DNA of 47,784 bases, taken from the NCBI GenBank assembly GCA_964528305.1, contig CAZGSD010000006.1, positions 1 to 47,784 of the forward strand, in the 5' to 3' direction. Below, piece by piece: positions 16,418 to 24,539 of the stretch. This stretch comes from CAZGSD01 sp964528305 (GTDB taxonomy: Bacteria; Patescibacteriota; Gracilibacteria; UBA1369). The position numbers and the translations under genes were made by a program. Every line of letters begins with the position of its first letter. The stretch's first letter is position 1. The notes under the pieces were generated by a model. That model saw only the letters and a list, made by a program, of their open reading frames with translations, was not told the origin of the DNA and ran no database searches.

Positions 16418-17056
16418 ATGGCAAAGATAACTATCTACAATCAGCAAGGCAATAAGATCAAAGATCTGGAAGTACCAGCGGCAATGTTTGACCTGGAATT
16501 CAATCAGGATTTGGTACAACAGGGTTTGACACGTCAACTAGCAAATCGCCGCTTAGGTATGATTGCTCACGCCAAAACTAAAGGCGAAGTGGTTGGCGCA
16601 AAAAAGAAACCTTTCCGCCAAAAAGGTACTGGTGGCGCACGTCAAGGTGCCACCAATAACCCACACCAACTCGGTGGAGGTGTAGCCTTCGGCCCTAGAA
16701 ATGTTAAAAACTATCGGCAAGCTATGCCAAAAAAACAACGCCGATTGGCTCTGTTCTCAGCCTTATCTCAAAAAGTTCGTGAAGACAAGGTAATAGGTTT
16801 AGACAAATTTGATCATGACAATGTCAAAACCAAAAATGTCGCAGCCCTGATTCAAAAACTTCCAGCACCAAAAGATCTACTGATTGTCCTACCATCACAA
16901 AACGAAATCCTCAGTAAATCAGCCCGCAACTTACCTAATGTTAAAACTATACTAGTAAATTATCTGAATATCGCTGATCTACAGAAATTTGATACAGTTC
17001 TATTTTTAGAAGAAGCCATTAATAAAATGGACAATATTTTTACTTCCACGAAATAA
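16418..17056 (+). CDS. rplD: 50S ribosomal protein L4
   Basis: L4 lines the peptide exit tunnel and in E. coli represses the S10 operon. 212 residues. The tunnel loop is clear: GAKKKPFRQKGTGGARQG, then HQLGGGVAFGPR. The C-terminal Rossmann-like half contains LLIVLPSQNE and VNYLNIADLQKFDTVLF. It lies 48 bp after rplC with the start context CTCACAACAATG and no Shine-Dalgarno sequence. Confidence 0.97.
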   Translation: MAKITIYNQQGNKIKDLEVPAAMFDLEFNQDLVQQGLTRQLANRRLGMIAHAKTKGEVVGAKKKPFRQKGTGGARQGATNNPHQLGGGVAFGPRNVKNYRQAMPKKQRRLALFSALSQKVREDKVIGLDKFDHDNVKTKNVAALIQKLPAPKDLLIVLPSQNEILSKSARNLPNVKTILVNYLNIADLQKFDTVLFLEEAINKMDNIFTSTK

Positions 17057-17077
17057 GCTAAATAATCCGCTCAAACA

Positions 17078-17452
17078 ATGAACGCACTCAACATCATCCG
17101 ACAACCAGTAATTACTGAAAAAGCCTCATTATTACAGGAACAAAAAGTCTACGCTTTCTGGGTCAATCCAAAAGCCACAAAAATCGGGGTAAAAGCCGCT
17201 TTGAAACAAATTTATGGGGCTGACATTGCCAAAGTTAGAATGGTTCGTGTATCACCAAAATTCAGAGCAGTCCGCAAAGGTATTCTCAATAAACGCAAAG
17301 AAACCTTAAAAGCTTATGTCACTCTAGCCAAAGGCGCCAAACTCGATTTGAACAAATTTGAAAAAACTGAAAAAACCACTGAAGTAAAAATCAAAGCCAC
17401 TGAAAAAAAACCAGCCTCCCAAAAAACAGCAGCTAAGTCTAAAAAAGATTAA
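17078..17452 (+). CDS. rplW: 50S ribosomal protein L23
   Basis: L23 sits at the tunnel exit and docks trigger factor and SRP. 124 residues; the core (IIRQPVITEKASLLQEQKVYAFWV, then KIGVKAALKQIYGADIAKVRMV) occupies about the first 95. The last 30 or so form a Lys/Ala/Thr-rich tail (ATEKKPASQKTAAKSKKD) not found in the minimal family, one of several basic tails in this cluster. 21 bp after rplD. Confidence 0.96.
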   Translation: MNALNIIRQPVITEKASLLQEQKVYAFWVNPKATKIGVKAALKQIYGADIAKVRMVRVSPKFRAVRKGILNKRKETLKAYVTLAKGAKLDLNKFEKTEKTTEVKIKATEKKPASQKTAAKSKKD

Positions 17453-17480
17453 TCAATATAGTTTATAATCCCACACGCCC

Positions 17481-18329
17481 GTGCCAGTAAAAAAGTTTAA
17501 AGCAACAACCCCAGGTAGAAGAAACATGAGTGTTCTGGACTATTCTGTTATCACAACGAATAAACCAGAAAAAAGCTTAGTTGTCGGTAAACGCAGCCAT
17601 GCCGGCCGCAACAATCAAGGAAAGATCACCGTACGACACCAAGGTGGCGGTCACAAAAAGCTATTACGCAAAATTGACTTCCGCCAAAACGATAAAATCG
17701 GTATCCCCGCCAAAGTTGTTAGCATTGAATATGATCCAAACCGCACAGCTTTAATCATGTTAACCGTCTATGCCGACGGAGAAAAACGCTATCATCTAGC
17801 CCCAGAAGGCATTAAAGTTGGCGATCAAATCATCACTCAAGATCGAGCGAAAATCAGCCCAGGAAATCGCATTATGCTCAAACACGTTCCTAGTGGATAT
17901 AACATATTTAATATTGAACTGGAACGAAATAAAGGAGGCCAAATAGTCCGTTCCGCCGGATGCCGTGCCACACTAGTAGCTATCGAAAAAGACAAAGCGC
18001 AAATCCAACTACCATCTGGTGAAATACGCGTTATAGATAAAAATTGTTTTGCCACTCTGGGTATCGTCAGCAACGTCGATCACAGTCTGGTTAAAATAGG
18101 AAAAGCTGGACGAAATCGCTGGCTAGGTATCAGACCATCTGTCCGCGGTAAAGCCATGAACCCAGTTGATCATAGACACGGAGGTGGTGAAGGTAACCAA
18201 CGCTGCGGTCTCGTACACCCAGTCACACCTTGGGGTTTACCAGCCTTAGGTGTAAAAACCCGCAAACGAAAGAAATTCAGTGATAGTTTCATTGTCCGAC
18301 GTCGCAATGGAGCAAAATTACAAAAATAA
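17481..18329 (+). CDS. rplB: 50S ribosomal protein L2 (GTG start)
   Basis: L2 is needed for subunit association and peptidyl transferase activity. 282 residues. The GTG at 17481 gives MPVKKFKATTPGRRNMS, the conserved L2 N-terminus, so a GTG start is well supported. The C-terminal segment MNPVDHRHGGGEG carries the functional His region. RNA-binding OB and SH3 domains are recognisable (VRHQGGGHKKLLRKIDFR; AGRNRWLGIRPSVRGKAMNP). 28 bp after rplW. Confidence 0.97.
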   Translation: MPVKKFKATTPGRRNMSVLDYSVITTNKPEKSLVVGKRSHAGRNNQGKITVRHQGGGHKKLLRKIDFRQNDKIGIPAKVVSIEYDPNRTALIMLTVYADGEKRYHLAPEGIKVGDQIITQDRAKISPGNRIMLKHVPSGYNIFNIELERNKGGQIVRSAGCRATLVAIEKDKAQIQLPSGEIRVIDKNCFATLGIVSNVDHSLVKIGKAGRNRWLGIRPSVRGKAMNPVDHRHGGGEGNQRCGLVHPVTPWGLPALGVKTRKRKKFSDSFIVRRRNGAKLQK

Positions 18330-18355
18330 TTCAATCACTTTTAAATCACACTCAA

Positions 18356-18673
18356 ATGTCCAGAAGTTCAAAGAAAGGCCCATACGTAGACCCTAAACTA
18401 CTCAAAAAAGTCAATCTGCTTAACGAAAGCGGCCAGAAAAAAGTGATCAAGACCTGGTCCAGAAAATGCACAATTTCTCCTGAATTTGTAGGCCACACCC
18501 TGGCCGTACACAATGGCAAACAGCACATCCCCGTCTATATCACCGAAGAAATGGTAGGAAACAAGCTAGGATCTTTTGTTCCAACCCGCAAATTCAAAGG
18601 CCATGGTGGTAAACTGGCTGCAGCCACAGGCGCAGGAAGTGGAGCTGTGAGCAGCACCAACGCCCCCAAATAA
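18356..18673 (+). CDS. rpsS: 30S ribosomal protein S19
   Basis: 30S head protein contacting the A-site tRNA and bridge to 50S. 105 residues versus about 92 usual. The core SRSSKKGPYVDPKLLKKV, KTWSRKCTISPEFVGHTLAVHNGKQHIPVYITEEMVGNKLGSF is intact. The extra residues are a Gly/Ala/Ser-rich end (ATGAGSGAVSSTNAPK). 26 bp after rplB. Confidence 0.97.
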   Translation: MSRSSKKGPYVDPKLLKKVNLLNESGQKKVIKTWSRKCTISPEFVGHTLAVHNGKQHIPVYITEEMVGNKLGSFVPTRKFKGHGGKLAAATGAGSGAVSSTNAPK

Positions 18674-18700
18674 TCTATCTACTTTAATTAACTTAAAGCA

Positions 18701-19147
18701 ATGAAAGCAATACTCCGAGCAGCCAGAATAACTCCTAAAAAAGCCAACCTTATCGCTGGAATGGTGCGCAAGCGCCCAACCAGCGAAGCTCTGGAAATCC
18801 TCAAATACACTCCCAAAAAAGCTGCAGAATTACTGCACAAACTTTTGTCCAGTGCTGTAGCCAACGCCGTTAGCAACTTCAAACAAGACGAAAAATCACT
18901 AGTTATTAAAGAAATTATCGTCAACAAAGGTCCAACCTTAAAACGAGGTGTCCCAGTATCCAGAGGTCGCGTATATCCAATTTTAAAAAGAACATCTCAT
19001 ATCACTATACTTCTAGACGTCCAACAACCAAACGCTGAGGCTGACACTGCCGCAACCAAAACCGATACTCCAGCTAAAAAAGCCAAAACTACTAAATCTG
19101 TTAAATCTGTAAAAAGTAAAAAAGCTCCCGCTTCTACTCAACAATAA
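18701..19147 (+). CDS. rplV: 50S ribosomal protein L22 with a basic tail
   Basis: L22 forms part of the exit tunnel. The family core spans residues 1-106, including AARITPKKANLIAGMVR and the tunnel-reaching beta hairpin GVPVSRGRVYPILKRTSHITI. Residues 107-148 are an added tail that starts with acidic and Thr/Ala residues and becomes Lys/Ser-rich (KSVKSVKSKKAPASTQQ). 27 bp after rpsS. Confidence 0.96.
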   Translation: MKAILRAARITPKKANLIAGMVRKRPTSEALEILKYTPKKAAELLHKLLSSAVANAVSNFKQDEKSLVIKEIIVNKGPTLKRGVPVSRGRVYPILKRTSHITILLDVQQPNAEADTAATKTDTPAKKAKTTKSVKSVKSKKAPASTQQ

Positions 19148-19173
19148 TCATAATCACTAATTATTCTCCTCCC

Positions 19174-19833
19174 ATGGGTCAAAAAGTAAATCCAATCATC
19201 CAAAGAATCGGCATCATCCGCACCTGGGACGCCAAATGGTTTGCCCCTAAAAAGAAATTCGCCAAATTTCTGCATCAGGATATAGCCATTGAGAAAATCA
19301 TCAACAAAGAATTAGCTGATGCGGGTATTGGCCAAATCGAAATTCAAAGAAACGCCAATAAAGTAAATGTTATTATTCATACTGCTAAACCAGGTACTAT
19401 CATCGGAAAACAAGGCGCGAATGTAGATGTATTGAGAGATAAATTAAAAAAAGCTTTTAACGAAGATTTCATTGTTAGTATTCGAGAAATTAAAAAACCA
19501 GCTCTCAGCGCGAAACTTCTTGCAGAAAGTGTAGGAACACAAGTAGAAAAACGCGTTTCTTATCGCCGAGCCTGCAGAATGGGTATAGAAAAAGCGTTAG
19601 AAGTTGGCGCAAAAGGTGTAAAAATCTACGTTTCTGGCCGTCTCAACGGTGTAGAAATCTCCCGCAGTGAGTTTTTCAGCCAAGGAAAAATCCCTCTACA
19701 CACCTTCCGCGCCAATGTAGACTACGCCCTCTATCATGCTAAGACAGAATACGGCATTATCGGCGTCACAGTATGGATATACAAAGGTGATGTCTTCAAA
19801 GCCAAAGGCGAATATATCAATAACGAAGAATAA
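19174..19833 (+). CDS. rpsC: 30S ribosomal protein S3
   Basis: S3 forms the mRNA entry channel. 219 residues. The N-terminal MGQKVNPIIQRIGIIRTWDAKWF, the KH domain with IIGKQGANVDVLRDKL, and the C-terminal domain with SYRRACRMGIEKALEVGAKGVKIYVSGRLNGVEISRSE are all present. It ends soon after GVTVWIYKGDVF without a long tail. 26 bp after rplV and followed by an 83-bp gap with a perfect hairpin. Confidence 0.97.
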   Translation: MGQKVNPIIQRIGIIRTWDAKWFAPKKKFAKFLHQDIAIEKIINKELADAGIGQIEIQRNANKVNVIIHTAKPGTIIGKQGANVDVLRDKLKKAFNEDFIVSIREIKKPALSAKLLAESVGTQVEKRVSYRRACRMGIEKALEVGAKGVKIYVSGRLNGVEISRSEFFSQGKIPLHTFRANVDYALYHAKTEYGIIGVTVWIYKGDVFKAKGEYINNEE

Positions 19834-19840
19834 GCTTAAA

Positions 19841-19866
19841 ATTGATTGACCTAAACGTCAATCAAT
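19841..19866 (+). promoter_or_regulatory. Perfect hairpin in the rpsC-rplP gap
   Basis: 10-bp stem ATTGATTGAC / GTCAATCAAT with hexaloop CTAAAC. The same loop with the same flanking C and G (CCTAAACG) closes the hairpin before rplC. A second AATCAAT at 19886-19892 could compete for the 5' strand. No U-tract follows. Confidence 0.55.
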
Positions 19867-19916
19867 AGTAGATTTCACAGGCCCCAATCAATCAGCATAA
19901 TCACCCTCAGAAATAT

Positions 19917-20336
19917 ATGTTCGGACCAAAGAAAAGCAAATACAGGAAACAACAACGTCTACGTGGCAGCGAAAAAGGCTTAGCTACAAAAGGGTTTCGT
20001 CCAGCTTTCGGTACTTACGCACTCAAAGCTATGAATGGGGCTGAAGTAACAGCTCGTCAAATCGAAGCCGCTCGCCGAGCTATGAGCCGCTACGTACAAA
20101 GAGGTGGGAAAATCTGGATCAGAATATTCCCTCACAAACCTATCACTCAAAAAGCCGCTGAAGTCCCCATGGGTTCAGGAAAAGGCTCACTGGATCACTA
20201 TGTTGCAATAGTGAAAAAAGGAACTGTTTTGTTTGAAATGGATGGAGTTGCTCCAGATATAGCCAAAGAAGCCATGAGACTTGCTGGTCAAAAACTTCCT
20301 ATCAAATGCAAGTACATCAATATCAATGAAATTTAG
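19917..20336 (+). CDS. rplP: 50S ribosomal protein L16
   Basis: L16 organises the A-site region of the 50S subunit. 139 residues, near the usual 137. The family pattern FGPKKSKYRKQQRLRG, GFRPAFGTYALKAMNGAEVTARQIEAARRAMSRYVQRGGKIWIRIFPHKPIT and KAAEVPMGSGKGSLDHYVA is complete. Start without Shine-Dalgarno sequence. Preceded by a structured gap and followed 6 bp later by rpmC. Confidence 0.98.
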   Translation: MFGPKKSKYRKQQRLRGSEKGLATKGFRPAFGTYALKAMNGAEVTARQIEAARRAMSRYVQRGGKIWIRIFPHKPITQKAAEVPMGSGKGSLDHYVAIVKKGTVLFEMDGVAPDIAKEAMRLAGQKLPIKCKYININEI

Positions 20337-20342
20337 ACTTTT

Positions 20343-20540
20343 ATGAAAATCACCGACATCAGACAATTAAGCTTATCAGAACTTAGCAAAGAAATTGATA
20401 AGGCCCGCCAGGAACTACTCAAATTAAAATTGCAGGCTGGTAGCGCCGATTTCAGAGAAACTCACAAATTTAAAACTATTCGAAAACTGATAGCCCAGTT
20501 GCAAACTGTTAAACACGCATTAAGTAAATCAGCAAATTAA
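20343..20540 (+). CDS. rpmC: 50S ribosomal protein L29
   Basis: Small two-helix protein near the tunnel exit. 65 residues with the typical ITDIRQLSLSELSKEIDKARQELLKLKLQ and the RKLIAQLQTVKHAL helix. It begins 6 bp after rplP, so translational coupling is likely. Confidence 0.95.
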   Translation: MKITDIRQLSLSELSKEIDKARQELLKLKLQAGSADFRETHKFKTIRKLIAQLQTVKHALSKSAN

Positions 20541-20552
20541 TACACCCTTTAT

Positions 20553-20789
20553 ATGGTAAGAAGTAAAAAAGGCACAGTGGTAAGCGATAAAATGGATAAA
20601 ACCATTGTCGTCATCGTCCACACCTACAAACTGCATCCTAAATACAAGAAACGCTACAGAATTTCCAAGAAATTCCACGTCGATAATCCAGGTAATCAAT
20701 ATAAATCCGGTGACACAGTCACTATTTATGAAACACGACCTCTCAGCAAATTAAAACGCTGGACAGTCGTAGAACCTCAAAAGAATTAA
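20553..20789 (+). CDS. rpsQ: 30S ribosomal protein S17
   Basis: Primary 16S-binding OB-fold protein, 78 residues. Recognised by KGTVVSDKMDKTIVVIVHTYKLHPKYKKRYRISKKFHVD and the GDTVTIYETRPLSKLKRWTVVE ending. 12 bp after rpmC. Confidence 0.97.
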   Translation: MVRSKKGTVVSDKMDKTIVVIVHTYKLHPKYKKRYRISKKFHVDNPGNQYKSGDTVTIYETRPLSKLKRWTVVEPQKN

Positions 20790-20811
20790 TCAAGAACTAT
20801 AAAATCCTTAT

Positions 20812-21180
20812 ATGATACAGTTAAGATCAATGGTCAATGTAGCTGATAACTCTGGCGCCAAACTGGCTCAAGTCATCATGGTTATGGGAGGACATCACAA
20901 AAGATACGCTCGATTGGGAGATATCGTTGTAGTCACCATCAAAAACGCCGCTCCTAAAGGAGCCGTCAAAACTCATGCCGTAGAAAAAGGTGTGGTAATC
21001 CGATGCCGCAAAGAAACACGCCGTAAAGATGGCAGTTACATCCGTTTCGACGAAAACGCTATAGTGATCATCAATAAAGACAACGAACCTAAAGGCACTC
21101 GCGTATTCGGACCAACAGGCAGAGAACTCCGAGACAAAGGTTTTCAAAAAATTATCAGTCTAGCACCAGAAGTGCTTTAA
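20812..21180 (+). CDS. rplN: 50S ribosomal protein L14
   Basis: Inter-subunit bridge protein, 122 residues, exactly the usual length. Starts MIQLRSMVNVADNSGAKLAQVI and includes GDIVVVTIKNAAP, RCRKETRRKDGSYIRFDENAIVIIN and FGPTGRELRDKGFQKIISLAPEVL. One of the most conserved proteins here and without additions. 22 bp after rpsQ. Confidence 0.98.
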   Translation: MIQLRSMVNVADNSGAKLAQVIMVMGGHHKRYARLGDIVVVTIKNAAPKGAVKTHAVEKGVVIRCRKETRRKDGSYIRFDENAIVIINKDNEPKGTRVFGPTGRELRDKGFQKIISLAPEVL

Positions 21181-21207
21181 TCGCTACTAATACCGTCAAT
21201 CAATATT

Positions 21208-21567
21208 ATGAAATTAAAAGTCAACGACACAGTCATGGTGATAGCCGGAAAAGACAAAGGAAAGTCTGGCAAAATTATGAAAATCGATCGTAAAAATAGT
21301 CGCGTCACAGTAGAAAAAATCAATATGCTGACCAAGCATGTGAAAAAAACCTACAACCGCCCCGGAGAAAAAATAACTTACGAAGGATCACTGTCCGTTT
21401 CAAATGTTATGGCCATTGACCCAAAATCCGGTAAACCCACTCGCCTTTCTTACAAAAAACTCGCTAATGGCAAAAAAGAAAGAGTAACTCAAAAGTCACA
21501 AGTATCTTTCGACAATATCAGCACTAGCACAGCCACTCCAAAGACTAGCAAGAAAAAGGCCAAATAA
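21208..21567 (+). CDS. rplX: 50S ribosomal protein L24
   Basis: KOW-domain protein that starts 50S assembly. 119 residues. The KOW motif lies near the N-terminus (VMVIAGKDKGKSGKIMKIDRK). The C-terminal 20 residues (DNISTSTATPKTSKKKAK) are an added Ser/Thr/Lys tail. Its start lies 27 bp after rplN. Confidence 0.95.
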   Translation: MKLKVNDTVMVIAGKDKGKSGKIMKIDRKNSRVTVEKINMLTKHVKKTYNRPGEKITYEGSLSVSNVMAIDPKSGKPTRLSYKKLANGKKERVTQKSQVSFDNISTSTATPKTSKKKAK

Positions 21568-21590
21568 CCGCACTAATGTAAATTACCATC

Positions 21591-22160
21591 ATGTCTAAAA
21601 CACTTAAGCTAAAAGATAGATTCCAAAAGGAAATAGCACCTGAACTGCAAAAAAGTTTAAAAATCAAGAATATTAATGCTGTTCCAAAACTCACAAAAGT
21701 CATCCTCAATGTAGGTATAGGCAAGATGTTAGCTGGCGGCAAAGATTTCTCTGAAATAGAAGAAAACGTTAAACTAATCACAGGACAAAAACCAGTTGTA
21801 GCAAAATCACGCAAAGCCATTTCCAACTTTAAATTACGTGAAAATCAGCCAGTTGGTATTAATGTCACCCTTCGTGGAAATCGCATGTACGACTTTGTCT
21901 CTAAATTCGTCAACATCGTCCTACCACGAACTCGTGATTTCCGCGGCATCTCCACACGCAGCTTCGACGGCCACGGCAATTACTCACTAGCAGTAAAAGA
22001 ACACACCGTCTTCCCTGAAATCAACCCAGACGACATTATCAAAATGCATGGCCTTCAACTAACTTTTGTCACCACTGCCAAAAACAACGAAGACGCACTG
22101 CATTTACTCAAAGCTCTAGGATTTCCTTTTCAGGAAAAAAAGGAAAAAAGCACCAAATAA
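21591..22160 (+). CDS. rplE: 50S ribosomal protein L5
   Basis: 5S rRNA-binding protein contacting P-site tRNA. 189 residues, close to the usual 179. Landmarks: PKLTKVILNVGIGKM, ITGQKPVVAKSRKAISNFKLRENQPVGINVTLRG, LPRTRDFRGISTRSFDGHGNYSLAVKEHTVFPEI. A short Lys/Glu-rich end (QEKKEKSTK) extends it. 23 bp after rplX. Confidence 0.97.
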   Translation: MSKTLKLKDRFQKEIAPELQKSLKIKNINAVPKLTKVILNVGIGKMLAGGKDFSEIEENVKLITGQKPVVAKSRKAISNFKLRENQPVGINVTLRGNRMYDFVSKFVNIVLPRTRDFRGISTRSFDGHGNYSLAVKEHTVFPEINPDDIIKMHGLQLTFVTTAKNNEDALHLLKALGFPFQEKKEKSTK

Positions 22161-22195
22161 TATTAATCACCTAAATTTTCTTCACTTTAGTCACA

Positions 22196-22420
22196 ATGGC
22201 CAGACTCTCTCTAAAAGTTAAAACCCAGAATCTCAAAACAGCTTTCCTGAACACTCTAAGTAAAGGAAAACTTCCTAAATTTCCGACACGCGTTTACAAC
22301 CGCTGTCAACTCTGCGGCCGCAAAGGAGGCTATATGAGAAAATTCGACATGTGTCGCATTTGCTTCCGCGAATTAGCCAGAGATGGAAAAATTATGGGCG
22401 TAAAAAAATCTTCTTGGTAG
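22196..22420 (+). CDS. rpsN: 30S ribosomal protein S14, zinc-binding type
   Basis: 30S head protein. 74 residues, with the short zinc-ribbon form: Cys37-x2-Cys40 and Cys53-x2-Cys56 (CQLCG, CRICF), then RELARDGKIMGVKKSSW. The first 15 or so residues are longer than in the typical 61-residue Z-type protein. It stops with TAG, unlike most neighbours, and the G of the stop opens the stem of leader element copy 3. Confidence 0.96.
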   Translation: MARLSLKVKTQNLKTAFLNTLSKGKLPKFPTRVYNRCQLCGRKGGYMRKFDMCRICFRELARDGKIMGVKKSSW

Positions 22421-22468
22421 ATAAGCGCGCCAATAGCGCTTATCAAATATGAGTTAAATCTTCAGTCC
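22420..22468 (+). promoter_or_regulatory. Shared leader element, copy 3 (rpsH)
   Basis: Perfect 9-bp stem GATAAGCGC (22420-22428) / GCGCTTATC (22436-22444) with loop GCCAATA, then AAATATGAGT at 22445, TAAAT, and CTTCAGTCC at 22460. From AAATAYGAGY to the final CC it differs from the rpsL copy at only four positions. The stretch after it (CTTATCAAATCTTAT) also resembles the one after the rpsG copy. A CTTATCAAAT direct repeat spans the element (22439-22448 and 22468-22477). 46 nt remain before the rpsH ATG. Confidence 0.5.
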
Positions 22469-22514
22469 TTATCAAATCTTATAAAAAATTTCACCTCTCC
22501 CTAATCCCTCTACT

Positions 22515-22904
22515 ATGTATACAGACCCAATAGCCGACCTACTAATCAGAATCAAAAACGCTGCCAGAGCTAGAAAAGAAAATCTTTCAGTACCATATTC
22601 CAAAGTAAAGGAAGCCATACTGGAAAATTTGAAAAAGAAGCATTTCGTGGAAAATTTCGAAATCAAAAAACACGAAAATTCTGCTCATCGATCACTTTTT
22701 ATAACTGTCAGCAACGCCCACCGCGATTTAGAAGTTAAACGCGTCAGCAAACCTGGACAACGCATTTACGTCAAAGCTTCTGAAATCAAAAAAGTAAACG
22801 GCGGACTAGGTGTAGCCATTATCTCTACTCCAAAAGGCATTATCAGCGGCGAAGAAGCTAAAAAAATGAATCTAGGTGGAGAAATGATCTGCGAAATATA
22901 TTAA
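22515..22904 (+). CDS. rpsH: 30S ribosomal protein S8
   Basis: Central-domain 16S-binding protein; in E. coli the repressor of the spc operon. 129 residues, the usual length. Starts MYTDPIADLLIRIKNAARARKENLSVPYSKVKEAIL and ends with KKVNGGLGVAIISTPKGIISGEEAKKMNLGGEMICEIY. The 94-bp gap before it, unusually long for this operon, carries leader element copy 3. Confidence 0.98.
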   Translation: MYTDPIADLLIRIKNAARARKENLSVPYSKVKEAILENLKKKHFVENFEIKKHENSAHRSLFITVSNAHRDLEVKRVSKPGQRIYVKASEIKKVNGGLGVAIISTPKGIISGEEAKKMNLGGEMICEIY

Positions 22905-22932
22905 TCGATTATAAGCTAAGCAACTCACAACC

Positions 22933-23484
22933 ATGTCAAGAATTGGAAAAAATCCGATACAAATACCTGCCGGCGTCACCATTACCATCAACGGACACAC
23001 TATCTCCGTTAAAGGACCAAAAGGTGAACTGACACAAAACATTCACCCCAACATGAAAGTCGAAGTGAATGAGAATCAAATGACAGTCAGCCGTCCAAAT
23101 GATTTAAAGTTAAACAGATCATTACACGGGCTTACCCGGTCATTGCTGAATAACATGGTAGAAGGCGTTACCAAAGGATACGAAAAACAACTGGAAATCC
23201 TGGGAGTGGGATATCGCGCCGCCATCGCTGGAAATAAACTCACTCTGAATCTGGGCTTTTCACATCCGGTCGAATTCACTGCCCCACAAGGTATCAGTAT
23301 CGAAGTCGATAAAGACAAAAAGAATATTTTGATTATCAAAGGCTCAGACAAACAACTGTTGGGTGAAGTAGCTGCCAAAATACGCTCCTACAAAAAACCA
23401 GAACCATACAAAGGAAAAGGTATACGCTATGTAGGTGAATACGTAGCTCAAAAAGCTGGTAAAGCCGCTGGTAAAGACAAATAA
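22933..23484 (+). CDS. rplF: 50S ribosomal protein L6
   Basis: Protein near the sarcin-ricin loop. 183 residues with two repeated L6 domains: MSRIGKNPIQIPAGVTITINGHTISVKGPKGELTQ, then the second domain with ILGVGYRAAIAGNKLTLNLGFSHPVEF and the ending YKGKGIRYVGEYVAQKAGKAAGK. Start context CTCACAACCATG. 28 bp after rpsH. Confidence 0.97.
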   Translation: MSRIGKNPIQIPAGVTITINGHTISVKGPKGELTQNIHPNMKVEVNENQMTVSRPNDLKLNRSLHGLTRSLLNNMVEGVTKGYEKQLEILGVGYRAAIAGNKLTLNLGFSHPVEFTAPQGISIEVDKDKKNILIIKGSDKQLLGEVAAKIRSYKKPEPYKGKGIRYVGEYVAQKAGKAAGKDK

Positions 23485-23533
23485 TCACTGTTAATATAAT
23501 TATCTTCGCTTACCTATCACATCCTCTAATATC

Positions 23534-23872
23534 ATGAAAAACCATAAAATAATCAAACTGGAGAGACGAAAAGCCCGAGTCAAAGGGAAATTACAAGATG
23601 GCAAACCACGCCTAATTGCTTTCAAAAGCCTGCAAGCCAATTATCTACAACTATTTGACGGCAAACAGGGAAAAACTCTAGCTAGTACATCTGATCTAAA
23701 AGCCAAAAAAGGCAGCAAATTAGAAAAGGCCAAAGCCGTCGGTATAGAATTAGCCCAAAAAGCCAAAGCTTTAAAAATCGATGAAGTAATCTTTGACCGC
23801 AACGGTTACAAATACCATGGCCGTATCAAAGCTATGGCAGAAGGAGCTCGTGAAGGTGGTCTCAAATTTTAA
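23534..23872 (+). CDS. rplR: 50S ribosomal protein L18
   Basis: 5S rRNA-binding protein, 112 residues. Recognised by RRKARVKGKL, KPRLIAFKSLQANYLQLF and EVIFDRNGYKYHGRIKAMAEGAREGGLKF. 49 bp after rplF. Confidence 0.96.
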   Translation: MKNHKIIKLERRKARVKGKLQDGKPRLIAFKSLQANYLQLFDGKQGKTLASTSDLKAKKGSKLEKAKAVGIELAQKAKALKIDEVIFDRNGYKYHGRIKAMAEGAREGGLKF

Positions 23873-23905
23873 ACAATCTACCAAAACAATTAATTCACTA
23901 AAGTA

Positions 23906-24511
23906 ATGAATAAAAAAGGCCGCGCACCAATCAGAGATGTTAAAGAATTTGAAGAAGAAGTAATTCAAATTGACCGTGTAACCCGTGTAGTAAAAGGTGG
24001 ACGCAGATTACGTTTCCGCGCCACAGTGGTTATCGGCAACAAAAAAGGCAAAGTTGGAGTAGGTATCGGTAAATCAACCGAAGTAACTGGCGCTATCTCC
24101 AAAGCAATTGCTGAAGCAAAGAAACATTTGATTGTCGTCCCAATGGCCGGACAAACTATCCCACATCGCATTAAAGTAAAATTCAAAAGCGCACGCATTA
24201 TGTTAATGCCTGCCATTCCAGGTACTGGTATTAAAGCCGGTGGCAGTGTTCGCAAGGTTATCGAATTATCTGGAGTTAAAGACGTAATGGGTAAATGCTT
24301 CGGATCACCAAATAGATTAAACAACAGCAAAGCTGCTATTAAAGCCCTCCAACAACTGAAACCACTGACTTGGTTAAAAAACAATAATCAACACGGTGGA
24401 GCTCAAGCAGCCGTACAAAAACAAGACGAGAAATCTACCGCTACGGTGTCTACAAAACCAGCTCCCAAAACTCCCAACCACAAATCCCACTCAGCTCCTA
24501 AGTCAGCCTAA
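23906..24511 (+). CDS. rpsE: 30S ribosomal protein S5 with C-terminal tail
   Basis: S5 binds at the mRNA entry site and affects fidelity. 201 residues. The double-stranded RNA-binding fold (IDRVTRVVKGGRRLRFRATVVIGNKKGKVGVGIGKSTEV) and second domain (ARIMLMPAIPGTGIKAGGSVRKVIELSGVKDV) are intact. About 40 C-terminal residues rich in Gln, Lys, Pro and Ser are extra. In most bacteria rpmD (L30) follows; here rplO follows after 28 bp with no room for it. Confidence 0.97.
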   Translation: MNKKGRAPIRDVKEFEEEVIQIDRVTRVVKGGRRLRFRATVVIGNKKGKVGVGIGKSTEVTGAISKAIAEAKKHLIVVPMAGQTIPHRIKVKFKSARIMLMPAIPGTGIKAGGSVRKVIELSGVKDVMGKCFGSPNRLNNSKAAIKALQQLKPLTWLKNNNQHGGAQAAVQKQDEKSTATVSTKPAPKTPNHKSHSAPKSA

Positions 24512-24539
24512 TAATTATTCACGTTAATTCATCAAAGTC

